46,861 nt of DNA from Streptococcus gallolyticus (GCA_019794795.1 JAIMFC010000011.1:1-46861), one strand, 5' to 3'; shown: positions 27,045 to 36,698, numbered from the stretch's first letter. Notes: a model not told the origin generated them from the letters alone. A program made the numbers and translations.

Positions 27045-27938
27045 ATGAAAGAATTAGGGTTAAAGATTCGTAAAATGAGAGAAGAGAGAGGAATTACACG
27101 AGATGATTTTTGTGGAGACCAATCGATTCTTTCAGTAAGACAATTTGCTCGGATTGAAGCTGGACAATGTATTCCTACCTTAGAACGAATGAGATATATA
27201 GCAAAACAATTCGGTGTTTCTGTCGGTGTATTTGTTGATGAAGAGGTATTGGAACTTCCTAAAAAATATAAAGAAATAAAGTATCAGATACTACGTACAC
27301 CTGTTTATACAGATGAAAGACGGATTCAAGAACGTGAAGAACAATTTGATGAAATTTATGAGGAATACTATGATTATCTTCCAGAAGAGGAAAAGTTAAC
27401 AGTAGATAGTCTACGTACAATACTAGATACCTTTAGCGCAAAGCAAGTTGATTTTGGAACGGGTTTATTAGAAGAGTATTTTGAACAAGTTAAGCTAAAA
27501 ACATCTTATAAGATGAATGATTTAATACTGATAAAGCTCTATTTATTATGCGCAAATGTATCTTCTGAACATTATGATGAAGTCTTTGTTCAAGGATTAT
27601 TACCAAGACTTGTAAAAAATAAGGAAAATTACGATGTAGAAGAATTATTGGTATTAAACATGATTTATATGGGGCTGTTTTCAGTTTATTTTCGAAGAAA
27701 AGATAAGCAGGTAGTGGAAGAAATTTTATTTCAAATGTCTAATATAATAGAAAAAATTCATGATTTTAAGCGGATGCCAGTACGACAATTGATGCAATGG
27801 AAATATCAGTTGCATTTATTACAAGACGAAAAAGGGGCAGAAAAAAGCTATAAGAAAGCCCTATCCTTTGCTCAGATGATGGACGATGATTATCTGGCAC
27901 AGCAACTCACACAAGAGTGGAAAAAAGATCATAAATAA
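27045..27938 (+). CDS. comR: Competence regulator ComR (Rgg/RRNPP family)
   Basis: A 297-residue cytoplasmic pheromone receptor. An N-terminal XRE helix-turn-helix (about residues 5-60, with DDFCGDQSILSVRQFARIEAGQ typical of ComR) is followed by an all-helical TPR-like domain that binds the imported XIP peptide. The location next to purB and the presence of comS just downstream are diagnostic of ComR in pyogenic, bovis, mutans and suis streptococci. On binding XIP it activates comS and comX. Its stop codon overlaps the putative ComR box of comS. Confidence 0.9.
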   Translation: MKELGLKIRKMREERGITRDDFCGDQSILSVRQFARIEAGQCIPTLERMRYIAKQFGVSVGVFVDEEVLELPKKYKEIKYQILRTPVYTDERRIQEREEQFDEIYEEYYDYLPEEEKLTVDSLRTILDTFSAKQVDFGTGLLEEYFEQVKLKTSYKMNDLILIKLYLLCANVSSEHYDEVFVQGLLPRLVKNKENYDVEELLVLNMIYMGLFSVYFRRKDKQVVEEILFQMSNIIEKIHDFKRMPVRQLMQWKYQLHLLQDEKGAEKSYKKALSFAQMMDDDYLAQQLTQEWKKDHK

Positions 27939-27958
27939 TAGGACATCCCTGACATGTT
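27937..27958 (+). promoter_or_regulatory. Candidate ComR box (ECom box) of comS
   Basis: A dyad AATA-G-GACA then TCCC then TGAC-A-TGTT. This closely follows the ECom box remembered as AACANGACA...TGTCNTGTT, with one extra central base and two mismatches. It ends 19 bases before the comS -10. Confidence 0.65.
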
Positions 27959-27977
27959 CAAGTTGAATCGAATCTTT

Positions 27978-27983
27978 TAAAAT
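27978..27983 (+). promoter_or_regulatory. comS -10 element
   Basis: TAAAAT with no -35 hexamer, as expected for a ComR-activated promoter. The AGGAG site of comS is at 28004-28008. Confidence 0.55.
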
Positions 27984-28018
27984 AGACAATGTAAAAAATA
28001 TTTAGGAGATAATTCAAT

Positions 28019-28120
28019 ATGAAAAGATTTATTAAACTTCAATACCTGTTCCTTTTGGCGTTGCCAATTATCGCAAAGATAGCCACCAAAGCTACAGAAT
28101 GGAATTGGTGGGAAGTTTAA
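28019..28120 (+). CDS. comS: ComS, competence pheromone (XIP) precursor
   Basis: A 33-residue peptide: basic start MKRFIK, hydrophobic middle, and C-terminus TEWNWWEV. The double Trp near the end is the mark of the WW class of XIP peptides (as in S. mutans and S. pyogenes). Mature XIP would be the last seven to nine residues, released outside and reimported by the oligopeptide permease to bind ComR. An ideal AGGAG site precedes ATG 28019, a ComR-type box lies upstream and a terminator follows. Position directly after comR makes the assignment strong; the exact cleavage point is not visible. Confidence 0.88.
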   Translation: MKRFIKLQYLFLLALPIIAKIATKATEWNWWEV

Positions 28121-28126
28121 ATTGTG

Positions 28127-28157
28127 ATACAGCTAGAAATCCTAGCTGTATTTTTTA
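28127..28157 (+). terminator. Terminator after comS
   Basis: A perfect 10-bp stem ATACAGCTAG/CTAGCTGTAT over loop AAATC with six T following. Confidence 0.93.
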
Positions 28158-28160
28158 TGT

Positions 28161-28166
28161 TATAAT
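28161..28166 (+). promoter_or_regulatory. ruvB promoter (extended -10)
   Basis: TGT-TATAAT, with the hexamer ending seven bases before the ruvB ATG, so transcription should start at or next to the start codon. Confidence 0.65.
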
Positions 28167-28172
28167 ACCCAT

Positions 28173-29171
28173 ATGACTAGAATTTTTGATACAGAGCAAA
28201 TGGGGGATGAGGAGCAGGTTGAGCGGACACTGCGTCCCCAGAAATTAGATGAATATATTGGTCAGGACAAGGTCAAGGACCAGTTGAAAATTTTTATCGA
28301 GGCGGCAAAATTGCGAGATGAAGCCTTGGATCATGCCCTTCTTTTTGGTCCTCCTGGTCTGGGGAAGACAACTATGGCCTTTGTCATTGCCAATGAGCTT
28401 GGTGTCAATATCAAGCAGACCTCGGGGCCTGTCATTGAAAAAGCAGGAGACCTAGTGGCGATTCTCAACGACCTAGAGCCTGGCGATGTTCTCTTTATTG
28501 ATGAAATCCACCGTATGCCTATGTCGGTTGAAGAGATTCTCTATAGTGCCATGGAAGATTTCTACATTGACATCATGATTGGTGCAGGCGAAGCTAGCAG
28601 GGCTGTGCACTTGGATTTGCCTCCATTTACCTTGATTGGTGCGACCACTCGTGCAGGTATGCTGTCCAACCCACTTCGTGCTCGTTTCGGAATTACGGGA
28701 CACATGGAGTATTATGAGTTGGAGGATTTGACAGAAATCGTCGAGCGGACGGCGGAAATTTTTGATATGGAGATTACCCATGAAGCTGCTATCGAGTTAG
28801 CGCGTCGGAGTCGTGGGACGCCGCGTATTGCCAATCGTTTGCTGAAGCGCGTGCGAGACTTTGCGCAAATCATGGGCAATGGCTTGATTGATGATGCCAT
28901 TACAGACAAGGCACTGACCATGTTGGATGTGGACAGAGAGGGTTTGGACTATGTGGACCAGAAAATCCTTCGCACCATGATCGAGATGTATAATGGCGGA
29001 CCTGTAGGTCTGGGAACTCTTTCGGTCAATATTGCTGAGGAGCGCGATACGGTTGAAGATATGTATGAGCCTTATCTTATTCAAAAAGGTTTTATTATGC
29101 GAACTAGAACGGGGCGCGTGGCAACGGCCAAAGCCTATGAACATTTGGGTTATTCCTATCAAGAAAAATAA
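28173..29171 (+). CDS. ruvB: Holliday junction helicase motor RuvB
   Basis: AAA+ motor that drives branch migration with RuvA. The 332-residue protein has Walker [10 protein letters not shown] (59-67), Walker [11 protein letters not shown] (Asp110-Glu111), sensor region [18 protein letters not shown] and the C-terminal winged helix. The start agrees with the family beginning (MxRIxD). There is no ribosome site before ATG 28173, and the -10 is placed so that the mRNA would be leaderless. Confidence 0.96.
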   Translation: MTRIFDTEQMGDEEQVERTLRPQKLDEYIGQDKVKDQLKIFIEAAKLRDEALDHALLFGPPGLGKTTMAFVIANELGVNIKQTSGPVIEKAGDLVAILNDLEPGDVLFIDEIHRMPMSVEEILYSAMEDFYIDIMIGAGEASRAVHLDLPPFTLIGATTRAGMLSNPLRARFGITGHMEYYELEDLTEIVERTAEIFDMEITHEAAIELARRSRGTPRIANRLLKRVRDFAQIMGNGLIDDAITDKALTMLDVDREGLDYVDQKILRTMIEMYNGGPVGLGTLSVNIAEERDTVEDMYEPYLIQKGFIMRTRTGRVATAKAYEHLGYSYQEK

Positions 29172-29179
29172 CATTGACA

Positions 29180-29206
29180 ACATTCAGCTCCGGCTGAATG
29201 TTTTTT
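29180..29206 (+). terminator. Terminator after ruvB
   Basis: ACATTCAGC (29180-29188) pairs with GCTGAATGT (29193-29201) over TCCG, then T. Its T run abuts the -10 of the next gene. Confidence 0.9.
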
Positions 29207-29208
29207 GG

Positions 29209-29214
29209 TAAAAT
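29209..29214 (+). promoter_or_regulatory. Extended -10 of the nucleotidyltransferase gene
   Basis: TGG-TAAAAT ends six bases before ATG 29221, again predicting a leaderless or near-leaderless transcript. Confidence 0.5.
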
Positions 29215-29220
29215 AATTCT

Positions 29221-29787
29221 ATGGAGAATTGGAAAAAATTTTTTTGGCAAGATGCGGATGTGCAACAGATATTACAAATTATCAAACATCTTCATCTGAA
29301 GGATTCTTGGTTATGTGCAGGTAGTGTACGGAATTTTATTTGGAATGTTCTGTCGGACAAGCCAGGTTTTGATAGAGAAACAGATGTGGATGTCATTTTC
29401 TATGATCCAGCTGTTTCCTATGAGGAAACTTGTCAGCTTGAAAATGAGCTGCGTAGAGCATTTCCTCAGTATTGCTGGGAATTGAAAAATCAAGTCTACA
29501 TGCATGTTCACAATCCAAATACACTTCCTTATACAGATTCGCGCGATGCCATGTCAAAATATCCTGAAACCTGCACAGCTATTGGCTTGCGCTTAGATGA
29601 AAATAATGGCTTGGAGTTGTTTGCTCCGTATGGTTTGCAAGTAATCGAAGCATTTCGTGTGGAGCCAACACCCCACTTTCTAGCAGATAAGGAACGCAGG
29701 CAAGTCTATAATGCTCGACTGAAGAAGAAAAACTGGATAGAAAAGTGGCCGAATTTGAAAATACAAGAAATTGTTATGAAAGATTAG
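29221..29787 (+). CDS. Nucleotidyltransferase-family protein (NTP_transf_6 type)
   Basis: A 188-residue protein of the nucleotidyltransferase superfamily. The GSVRN segment (34-38) and the acidic pair Asp55-x-Asp57 (ETDVDVIFYD) form the expected metal site; NTHLPYTDSRDAMS-like and ETCTAIGLRL segments are typical of the family formerly called DUF925. Substrate and role are unknown. It has no ribosome site. A terminator includes its stop codon. Confidence 0.8.
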   Translation: MENWKKFFWQDADVQQILQIIKHLHLKDSWLCAGSVRNFIWNVLSDKPGFDRETDVDVIFYDPAVSYEETCQLENELRRAFPQYCWELKNQVYMHVHNPNTLPYTDSRDAMSKYPETCTAIGLRLDENNGLELFAPYGLQVIEAFRVEPTPHFLADKERRQVYNARLKKKNWIEKWPNLKIQEIVMKD

Positions 29788-29806
29788 AGAATCCTCTAAT
29801 CTTTTT
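29782..29806 (+). terminator. Terminator after the nucleotidyltransferase gene
   Basis: GATTAGAG (29782-29789) and CTCTAATC (29794-29801) over loop AATC, followed by five T. Confidence 0.9.
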
Positions 29807-29844
29807 AATTAATGATTGCTTTATAAAAAGAAAGTAGATGTTAT

Positions 29845-30747
29845 ATGAAAAAGTGTTAAAAACAAACTATATCTGACAATTTATGTAACAGATTTACTAT
29901 CAAACTTTGGTGATATTCTATATTATCTGGCTCTCATGAACTACATTGCTCTTTTGCCAGATCCAAGGTATGCTCTTGCTTTAGTAACTCTCTCAGAAAG
30001 TATGCCTGTATTTTTAGGCTTTCCCTTAGGAGTATTTGCGGATAAGACAAAAAATAAGCTATCAATGATACTTGGAACTCTATTTTTTCGAACCATGCTT
30101 TACTTGTTGATGACGGTGATTATGGGGACCGAGCCTAGTTTGGTGGTCGTTCTAATTGCATCTGTGGTTAACTTTTTTTCGGATATTTCAGGGAAATATG
30201 AAAATAGTCTTTACACACAGATTTCTTTACGGTTGATAGTGCAAGTGGCATTTTATTGCTTCTTTTGTTAAATGAAAGTCCATCAACAAGGTGGGGGACT
30301 GTTGCAGAAACGTTGGCTATATTCTACAGCCTAGTATTGATTGCTCGTATTCTAGGTGGTCTATTTTCTATGAAATATTTGCAAATCTTCAGTTTGGGAA
30401 GCTCTCTAAAATTATCATCGGTTGTTGGTCTGATGAGTCTAGCTTCTCTATTGACTCAAAACATTTTTATCATTTTAGTCTGTAAATTTTTGGGAGTATT
30501 TCTAGGAAGCGCAACTATGCCGAAGTTTCGAACAACTCTTTGGGACAATCTTCCAGAGGAAAAATTGGCAACGATTGGTGCAGGTGTAGATGCCTATAGG
30601 ATGATTGGGATGTGGGGGATGGAAGTACTGACATCAGGTTTATTACTATTTTTGACATCCTCTCAAATTACAGGGTTCTATCTGGTGCTTATTGCACTTG
30701 CTTATAGTTACCTTTTTGTCTACAAGGATAGAAGTATGCTATACTGA
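29845..30747 (+). pseudogene. Decayed MFS transporter
   Basis: Two MFS pieces are visible. The N-terminal frame (membrane segments from TDLLSNFGDILYYLALMNY to a GKYENSLYTQISLR end at about 30230) is out of phase with its natural ATG 29845 by one base: ATG AAA AAG TGT TAA stops at once, while removing one base after AAG restores the frame. The C-terminal frame (from about FFTVDSASG at 30224) lies in another phase, and roughly 100 residues between the halves are missing compared with a 400-residue transporter. Both a frameshift and an internal deletion are therefore present. It lies just ahead of an ArsR-type regulator gene that is also broken. Confidence 0.85.
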
Positions 30748-30768
30748 TAAGAGAAATGAGGTGGAAAA

Positions 30769-31799
30769 ATGGCATTTATCTATTCAGAGAAGGAGAGTAT
30801 TTTACTTGATATTTTCTTTGCTCCAACAGTGATGAGTGTGGATGTGGGACAGGGCTTAGAAGGTAAAAAAGAGAAATTTTAGGGGATGTTTGGGGAATTA
30901 GACAGGAATTATATAAAAAACTCCTCCCTCTAAAAACAATGATTGATGCCTATTATGATCGAGCATCGATTGATTTCCCATTTCCTTGTATTCTTTATTA
31001 TTACTTAGTTAATCAAGGAAAAGAAATGCAAAATCTTGAACAATTTTTAGTCCAAGTCCAAGAGATGCCGGAGCAAGAAGTGACTGATTGCTTGGCGATC
31101 AAGTTTAGTGATATCTTGCAGCAAAAGTTTTCGCGCGATGCTCAAGAAATGTTAGATGCGATAGAAGTGGCTGATTTTTTGCCAGAAGAAAAATGGTACT
31201 ATTCGCAACAATTGAGATACCCTCTGCGCGTGCAGAAAGATATAGTTGAGCTCTTAGCCGTAGTGGGAGAACTATTCCAACCGTATTTAGAAGCATTTTC
31301 AGCAGAACGAGAACGCTATGCGGAGCAGTCTGATGTAGAAAACTTATTTAGCCTATCCCCATTTGATACTGCTACCATAGAACGATATCTATTGGAAGAC
31401 TTCACTTTTGTTGTTCTTCATCCAATGTATACTCGCTATTCTACCTACTCTTTGCCTATGTTGGATAATGTATCGAATATATTTGCTGTATCTAGTCGCA
31501 TAGAGGAAGCGATGAGCAGTGAAGAGGGACAGTTAACTAGCCTGATTGATACCATGAAGGCATTAAGTGATGAAACGCGCTATAAAGTTTTGTTAGAGTT
31601 ACTTCAACCACATGCTAGGAACAAAGATATTGCTGATAAACTTGGAGTTACAACTGCAGCAGTATCCTTCCCTACACAAAAACTAATTGTCGCAAATTTA
31701 GTGGCCGTAACAATGAATGATAAAGAAATCAAGTGTAGAATAAATCCAGAAAAGATAGGAGAATTAATAGGAAAACTTCAAGAAGATTTCCTTAAATAA
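30769..31799 (+). pseudogene. ArsR-type HTH regulator, frameshifted at an A run
   Basis: ATG 30769 with a GAGGTGG site opens a frame that ends at TAG 30880-30882. The rest of the protein continues in another frame through 31799. The join is the six-A run at 30865-30870; seven A would keep one frame of 343 residues. The C-terminal 80 residues form a winged helix (LIDTMKALSDETRYKVLLEL, then NKDIADKLGVTTAAVS), typical of ArsR regulators. The recognition helix reads AAVSFPTQK; relatives I recall have His in place of Pro. It would normally control the neighbouring MFS gene, which is also broken. Slippage or sequencing error in the A run could explain the shift. Confidence 0.82.
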
Positions 31800-31837
31800 A
31801 ATCAACTTTCTTCTATAAATAATAAGAACAACAATCA

Positions 31838-31880
31838 AAATAGATAGAGTTTCTGTCATAGAAATCCTATCTATTTTTTT
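31838..31880 (+). terminator. Terminator before the S10 operon
   Basis: AAATAGATAG-A-GTTTCT pairs with AGAAAT-CCTATCTATTT, and seven T follow. It ends the upstream regulator unit. Confidence 0.9.
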
Positions 31881-31901
31881 CAAAAAAAGTGCGCAAAATC
31901 C

Positions 31902-31930
31902 TTGCAAAGTAAAAATTCTTTTGATATACT
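31902..31930 (+). promoter_or_regulatory. S10 operon promoter
   Basis: TTGCAA (31902-31907) and TATACT (31925-31930) are 17 bases apart. This is the main promoter for the ribosomal block. Confidence 0.8.
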
Positions 31931-31936
31931 ACTGTG

Positions 31937-32067
31937 GTGCTGTGAAAATCACAGTTTAGCTTTGATGCAAGAGGTTGCGACACGCTCGGTTGCATTGCCA
32001 CGCAACTACTTGTCGGTTTTCTTGTGGAGCTAGCCTATTATCGTAAATAGACGAAAAGGAGAAAAAG
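31937..32067 (+). promoter_or_regulatory. S10 operon leader
   Basis: A 130-base untranslated leader with a CTGTGA-AAA-TCACAG hairpin at about 31939-31953 and a larger fold in which GTTGCG and CGCAAC pair around 31974-32006. No T-run terminator is present. The size and structure suggest ribosomal-protein autoregulation; the mechanism is inferred. Confidence 0.55.
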
Positions 32068-32376
32068 ATGGCAAACAAAAAAATCCGCATCCGCTTGAAA
32101 GCGTACGAACACCGTACACTTGATACAGCTGCTGCAAAAATCGTAGAAACTGCAACTCGTACAGGCGCTAGCGTAGCTGGGCCAGTTCCGCTTCCAACTG
32201 AACGTAGCCTCTACACAATCATCCGCGCGACTCACAAATACAAAGATTCTCGCGAACAATTTGAAATGCGTACACACAAACGCTTGATCGATATCGTTAA
32301 CCCAACTCAAAAAACAGTTGATGCGTTGATGAAACTTGACTTGCCTTCAGGTGTAAACGTAGAAATCAAACTTTAA
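32068..32376 (+). CDS. rpsJ: Ribosomal protein S10
   Basis: The 102-residue 30S head protein, also NusE, which partners NusB in antitermination. It contains the family stretch [17 protein letters not shown] and ends GVNVEIKL. First gene of the S10 operon, with an AAAAGGAG site, preceded by a structured leader. Confidence 0.97.
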   Translation: MANKKIRIRLKAYEHRTLDTAAAKIVETATRTGASVAGPVPLPTERSLYTIIRATHKYKDSREQFEMRTHKRLIDIVNPTQKTVDALMKLDLPSGVNVEIKL

Positions 32377-32451
32377 TCTGATTTCACTTGAGCATAAAAA
32401 ACGCTCGTTAAAAACTTTTTAAGAAAAATAAAGAAAAGGAAACATTTTCTC

Positions 32452-33078
32452 ATGACAAAAGGAATCTTAGGGAAAAAAGTGGGAATGACTCAAATCTTCA
32501 CTGAATCAGGTGAATTTATCCCTGTAACTGTCATCGAAGCTACTCCAAACGTAGTTCTTCAAGTGAAAACTGTTGAAACTGACGGCTATGCAGCTGTTCA
32601 AGTTGGTTTTGATGACAAACGCGAAGTATTGAGCAACAAACCTGCCAAAGGCCATGTAGCAAAAGCTAACACAGCTCCTAAGCGCTTCATTCGTGAATTC
32701 AAAAACATTGAAGGCTTGGAAGTTGGTGCTGAAATCACAGTTGAAACATTCGCAGCTGGCGATGTTGTTGATGTAACTGGTACATCTAAAGGTAAAGGTT
32801 TCCAAGGTGTTATCAAACGCCATGGTCAATCTCGTGGTCCTATGGCTCACGGTTCACGTTACCACCGTCGTCCAGGTTCAATGGGACCTGTTGCGCCAAA
32901 CCGTGTCTTCAAAGGTAAAAATCTTGCAGGTCGTATGGGTGGAAACCGTGTAACAATTCAAAACCTTGAAATTGTACAAGTTGTTCCAGAAAAGAACGTT
33001 ATCCTTATCAAAGGTAACGTACCAGGTGCTAAGAAATCTCTTATCACTATCAAATCAGCAGTTAAAGCTGGTAAATAA
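32452..33078 (+). CDS. rplC: Ribosomal protein L3
   Basis: The 208-residue 50S protein that binds near the peptidyl transferase centre. [15 protein letters not shown] at the start and the [12 protein letters not shown] extension are diagnostic. It follows rpsJ after 75 bases. Confidence 0.97.
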   Translation: MTKGILGKKVGMTQIFTESGEFIPVTVIEATPNVVLQVKTVETDGYAAVQVGFDDKREVLSNKPAKGHVAKANTAPKRFIREFKNIEGLEVGAEITVETFAAGDVVDVTGTSKGKGFQGVIKRHGQSRGPMAHGSRYHRRPGSMGPVAPNRVFKGKNLAGRMGGNRVTIQNLEIVQVVPEKNVILIKGNVPGAKKSLITIKSAVKAGK

Positions 33079-33102
33079 TAAGGAAAGGGGAAATCAGTCG
33101 AA

Positions 33103-33726
33103 ATGGCAAACGTAACATTATTTGACCAAACTGGTAAACAAACTGGTGAAGTTGTATTGAACGATGCAGTATTTGGTATCGAACCAAATCAATCAGTTGT
33201 GTTTGATGTGATCATCAGCCAACGTGCTAGCCTTCGTCAAGGTACTCACGCAGTTAAAAACCGTTCAGCAGTTCGCGGTGGCGGACGCAAACCATGGCGT
33301 CAAAAAGGAACTGGACGTGCTCGTCAAGGTTCTATCCGTTCACCACAATGGCGTGGCGGTGGCGTAGTCTTCGGACCAACTCCACGTTCATACGCGTACA
33401 AACTTCCACAAAAAGTTCGTCGCTTGGCACTTAAATCTGTTTACTCAGAAAAAGTTGCTGAAAACAAATTTGTAGCTGTTGACTCACTTACATTTGCAGC
33501 TCCAAAAACTGCTGAATTTGCAAAAGTTCTTGCAGCTTTGAGCATTGATTCAAAAGTCCTTGTTATTCTTGAAGAAGGAAACGAATTCGCAGCTCTCTCA
33601 GCTCGCAACCTTCCAAATGTGAAAGTTGCTACTGCAACAACTGCAAGTGTTCTTGACATCGCAAACAGTGACAAACTTCTTGTGACTCAAGCAGCTATCT
33701 CTAAAATCGAGGAGGTTCTTGCATAA
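33103..33726 (+). CDS. rplD: Ribosomal protein L4
   Basis: A 207-residue 50S assembly protein; its long loop ([19 protein letters not shown] region) lines the exit tunnel. In other bacteria L4 autoregulates the S10 operon. Its stop overlaps the rplW start (TAATG). Confidence 0.97.
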   Translation: MANVTLFDQTGKQTGEVVLNDAVFGIEPNQSVVFDVIISQRASLRQGTHAVKNRSAVRGGGRKPWRQKGTGRARQGSIRSPQWRGGGVVFGPTPRSYAYKLPQKVRRLALKSVYSEKVAENKFVAVDSLTFAAPKTAEFAKVLAALSIDSKVLVILEEGNEFAALSARNLPNVKVATATTASVLDIANSDKLLVTQAAISKIEEVLA

Positions 33727-34022
33727 TGAATTTGTATGATGTTATCAAAAAACCTGTCATCACAGAAAGCTCAATGGGCCAACTTGAAGCAGGCAAATAT
33801 GTATTTGAAGTTGACACTCGTGCACACAAATTGTTGATCAAACAAGCAGTTGAAGCTGCATTTGAAGGTGTTAAAGTTGCTAACGTTAACACAATCAACG
33901 TAAAACCTAAAACAAAACGCGTAGGTCGTTATGTAGGTCGCACAAACAAAGTGAAAAAAGCTATCATTACTCTTACAGCTGATTCAAAAGCAATCGAGTT
34001 GTTTGCAACTGAAGCTGAATAA
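33726..34022 (+). CDS. rplW: Ribosomal protein L23
   Basis: A 98-residue protein at the exit-tunnel mouth, docking site for SRP and trigger factor. The start overlaps the L4 stop by one base; typical [11 protein letters not shown] beginning and the basic [18 protein letters not shown] loop are present. Confidence 0.97.
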   Translation: MNLYDVIKKPVITESSMGQLEAGKYVFEVDTRAHKLLIKQAVEAAFEGVKVANVNTINVKPKTKRVGRYVGRTNKVKKAIITLTADSKAIELFATEAE

Positions 34023-34039
34023 TCTAAGGAGGAAATAAC

Positions 34040-34873
34040 GTGGGTATTAAAGTTTATAAACCAACGACAAATGGCCGTCGTAACATGACTTCTTTGGATT
34101 TCGCTGAAATCACTACAAGCACTCCTGAGAAATCATTGCTTGTTTCTCTTAAGAGCAAAGCTGGTCGTAACAACAACGGTCGCATCACTGTTCGTCACCA
34201 AGGTGGCGGTCACAAACGTCACTACCGTTTGATTGACTTCAAACGTAACAAAGATGGCGTTGAAGCAGTTGTTAAAACTATCGAGTACGATCCAAACCGT
34301 ACTGCAAACATCGCACTTGTACACTACACTGACGGTGTGAAAGCGTACATCATTGCACCAAAAGGTCTTGAAGTAGGTCAACGTATCGTTTCTGGTCCAG
34401 ATGCGGATATCAAAGTTGGTAATGCACTTCCACTTGCAAATATCCCAGTTGGTACAGTTGTACACAACATCGAATTGAAACCAGGTCATGGTGGAGAATT
34501 GGTTCGTGCTGCTGGTGCTTCTGCACAAGTATTGGGTAGCGAAGGTAAATACGTTCTTGTTCGTCTTCAATCAGGTGAAGTTCGTATGATCTTGGGTACT
34601 TGCCGTGCTACTGTTGGTACAGTTGGTAATGAACAACAATCACTTGTTAACATTGGTAAAGCAGGACGTAGCCGTTGGAAAGGTATCCGCCCAACAGTTC
34701 GTGGTTCTGTAATGAACCCTAACGATCACCCACACGGTGGTGGTGAAGGTAAAGCACCAGTTGGACGTAAAGCGCCATCTACTCCATGGGGTAAACCTGC
34801 GCTTGGTCTTAAAACTCGTAACAAGAAAGCGAAATCTGACAAACTTATCGTTCGTCGTCGCAACCAAAAATAA
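34040..34873 (+). CDS. rplB: Ribosomal protein L2
   Basis: A 277-residue core 50S protein needed for peptidyl transfer and subunit joining. GTG 34040 is the start, after AAGGAGG. The conserved C-terminal [21 protein letters not shown] region is present with its essential His. Confidence 0.97.
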   Translation: MGIKVYKPTTNGRRNMTSLDFAEITTSTPEKSLLVSLKSKAGRNNNGRITVRHQGGGHKRHYRLIDFKRNKDGVEAVVKTIEYDPNRTANIALVHYTDGVKAYIIAPKGLEVGQRIVSGPDADIKVGNALPLANIPVGTVVHNIELKPGHGGELVRAAGASAQVLGSEGKYVLVRLQSGEVRMILGTCRATVGTVGNEQQSLVNIGKAGRSRWKGIRPTVRGSVMNPNDHPHGGGEGKAPVGRKAPSTPWGKPALGLKTRNKKAKSDKLIVRRRNQK

Positions 34874-34924
34874 TCAACTAGCTAGTTGATTTATCCGCCA
34901 GCTCGGTAGTGCGCGTAAGCGCAC
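34873..34924 (+). other. Two hairpins between rplB and rpsS
   Basis: A palindrome ATCAACTAG-CTAGTTGAT at 34873-34890 and a GTGCGC-GTAA-GCGCAC stem with a GNRA loop at 34909-34924. No T run follows either. Confidence 0.7.
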
Positions 34925-34964
34925 AAGCCGCTGTGGTACATTATTTAAAGGAGAAAACTACATA

Positions 34965-35246
34965 ATGGGACGCAGTCTTAAAAAAGGACCTTTCGTCGAT
35001 GAGCATTTGATGAAAAAAGTTGAAGCTCAAGCAAACGATGAAAAGAAAAAAGTAATTAAAACTTGGTCACGTCGTTCAACGATTTTCCCAAGCTTTATCG
35101 GTTATACAATTGCAGTTTATGATGGACGTAAACATGTACCTGTTTACATTCAAGAAGACATGGTAGGTCACAAACTTGGTGAATTTGCACCAACTCGTAC
35201 TTACAAAGGTCACGCTGCTGACGACAAGAAAACTCGTAGAAAATAA
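34965..35246 (+). CDS. rpsS: Ribosomal protein S19
   Basis: A 93-residue 30S head protein that contacts S13 and tRNA. It begins [15 protein letters not shown] and includes the [17 protein letters not shown] core. A GGAG site precedes ATG 34965. Confidence 0.97.
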
Positions 35247-35261
35247 TAGGGGGAAAACACA

Positions 35262-35606
35262 ATGGCAGAAATTACTTCAGCTAAAGCAACTGCTCGCACA
35301 GTACGTGTTTCACCTCGTAAATCACGTCTTGTCTTGGACAACATCCGTGGCAAAAGCGTAGCCGATGCAATTGCAATCTTGAAATTCACACCAAACAAAG
35401 CTGCTACAGTGATCGAAGGAGTTTTGAACTCAGCTATCGCTAACGCTGAAAACAACTTTGGTTTGGAAAAAGCTAACTTGGTAGTAAGCGAAGCATTCGC
35501 AAACGAAGGACCAACTCTTAAACGTTTCCGTCCACGTGCGAAAGGTTCTGCTTCACCAATCAACAAACGCACAGCTCACATCACTGTAGTTGTGGCAGAA
35601 AAATAA
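35262..35606 (+). CDS. rplV: Ribosomal protein L22
   Basis: A 114-residue exit-tunnel protein. The beta hairpin that reaches the tunnel constriction corresponds to the [19 protein letters not shown] region, a known macrolide-related site. Confidence 0.97.
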   Translation: MAEITSAKATARTVRVSPRKSRLVLDNIRGKSVADAIAILKFTPNKAATVIEGVLNSAIANAENNFGLEKANLVVSEAFANEGPTLKRFRPRAKGSASPINKRTAHITVVVAEK

Positions 35607-35618
35607 GGAGGTAAAAAC

Positions 35619-36272
35619 GTGGGACAAAAAGTACATCCAATTGGTATGCGTGTCGGCATCATCCGTGACTGGGATGCTAAATGGTATGCTGAAAAAGAAT
35701 ACGCGGATTACCTTCATGAAGATCTTTCAATCCGCAACTTTATCAAAAAAGAATTGGCTGATGCATCAGTTTCAACTATTGAAATTGAACGTGCGGTAAA
35801 CAAAGTTATCGTATCAATCCATACTGCTAAACCAGGTATGGTTATTGGTAAAGCTGGTAGCAATGTTGACGCACTTCGTGCACAATTGAACAAATTGACT
35901 GGCAAACAAGTACACATCAACATCGTTGAAATCAAATCACCAGATTTGGACGCTCACCTTGTTGGTGAAGGTATCGCTCGTCAATTGGAGCAACGTGTTG
36001 CTTTCCGCCGTGCACAAAAACAAGCTATCCAACGTGCAATGCGCGCTGGTGCTAAAGGTATCAAAACACAAGTTTCTGGTCGTTTGAACGGTGCTGATAT
36101 TGCCCGTGCAGAAGGCTATTCAGAGGGTACAGTTCCTCTTCACACACTTCGTGCTGATATCGACTACGCTTGGGAAGAAGCTCTTACAACTTACGGTAAA
36201 CTTGGTGTTAAAGTATGGATCTACCGTGGGGAAGTTCTTCCAGCTCGTAAAAACACTCAAGGAGGTAAATAA
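35619..36272 (+). CDS. rpsC: Ribosomal protein S3
   Basis: A 217-residue 30S protein at the mRNA entry pore, with a KH domain ([16 protein letters not shown]). The start is GTG 35619 after AAGGAGG; the next in-frame Met would remove the conserved QKVHPIG beginning. Confidence 0.97.
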   Translation: MGQKVHPIGMRVGIIRDWDAKWYAEKEYADYLHEDLSIRNFIKKELADASVSTIEIERAVNKVIVSIHTAKPGMVIGKAGSNVDALRAQLNKLTGKQVHINIVEIKSPDLDAHLVGEGIARQLEQRVAFRRAQKQAIQRAMRAGAKGIKTQVSGRLNGADIARAEGYSEGTVPLHTLRADIDYAWEEALTTYGKLGVKVWIYRGEVLPARKNTQGGK

Positions 36273-36275
36273 CCA

Positions 36276-36689
36276 ATGTTAGTACCTAAACGTGTTAAAC
36301 ACCGTCGCGAATTTCGTGGAAAAATGCGCGGTGAAGCTAAAGGTGGTAAAGAAGTAGCATTTGGTGAATACGGCCTTCAAGCTACAACTAGCTCATGGAT
36401 TACAAACCGTCAAATTGAAGCTGCTCGTATCGCGATGACTCGTTATATGAAACGTGGTGGTAAAGTTTGGATCAAAATCTTCCCTCACAAATCATATACT
36501 GCTAAAGCTATCGGGGTTCGTATGGGTTCTGGTAAAGGTGCTCCTGAAGGTTGGGTAGCTCCAGTTAAACGTGGCAAAGTAATGTTTGAAGTTGCAGGCG
36601 TTTCTGAAGAAATCGCTCGCGAAGCATTCCGTCTTGCTGGCCACAAATTACCAGTTAAAGTGAAATTCGTAAAACGTGAAGCAGAATAA
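36276..36689 (+). CDS. rplP: Ribosomal protein L16
   Basis: A 137-residue protein near the A site of the 50S. It begins [18 protein letters not shown] and has the [14 protein letters not shown] loop. It starts four bases after rpsC ends, with the GGAGG site inside rpsC. Confidence 0.97.
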   Translation: MLVPKRVKHRREFRGKMRGEAKGGKEVAFGEYGLQATTSSWITNRQIEAARIAMTRYMKRGGKVWIKIFPHKSYTAKAIGVRMGSGKGAPEGWVAPVKRGKVMFEVAGVSEEIAREAFRLAGHKLPVKVKFVKREAE

Positions 36690-36698
36690 GGAGAAGGC

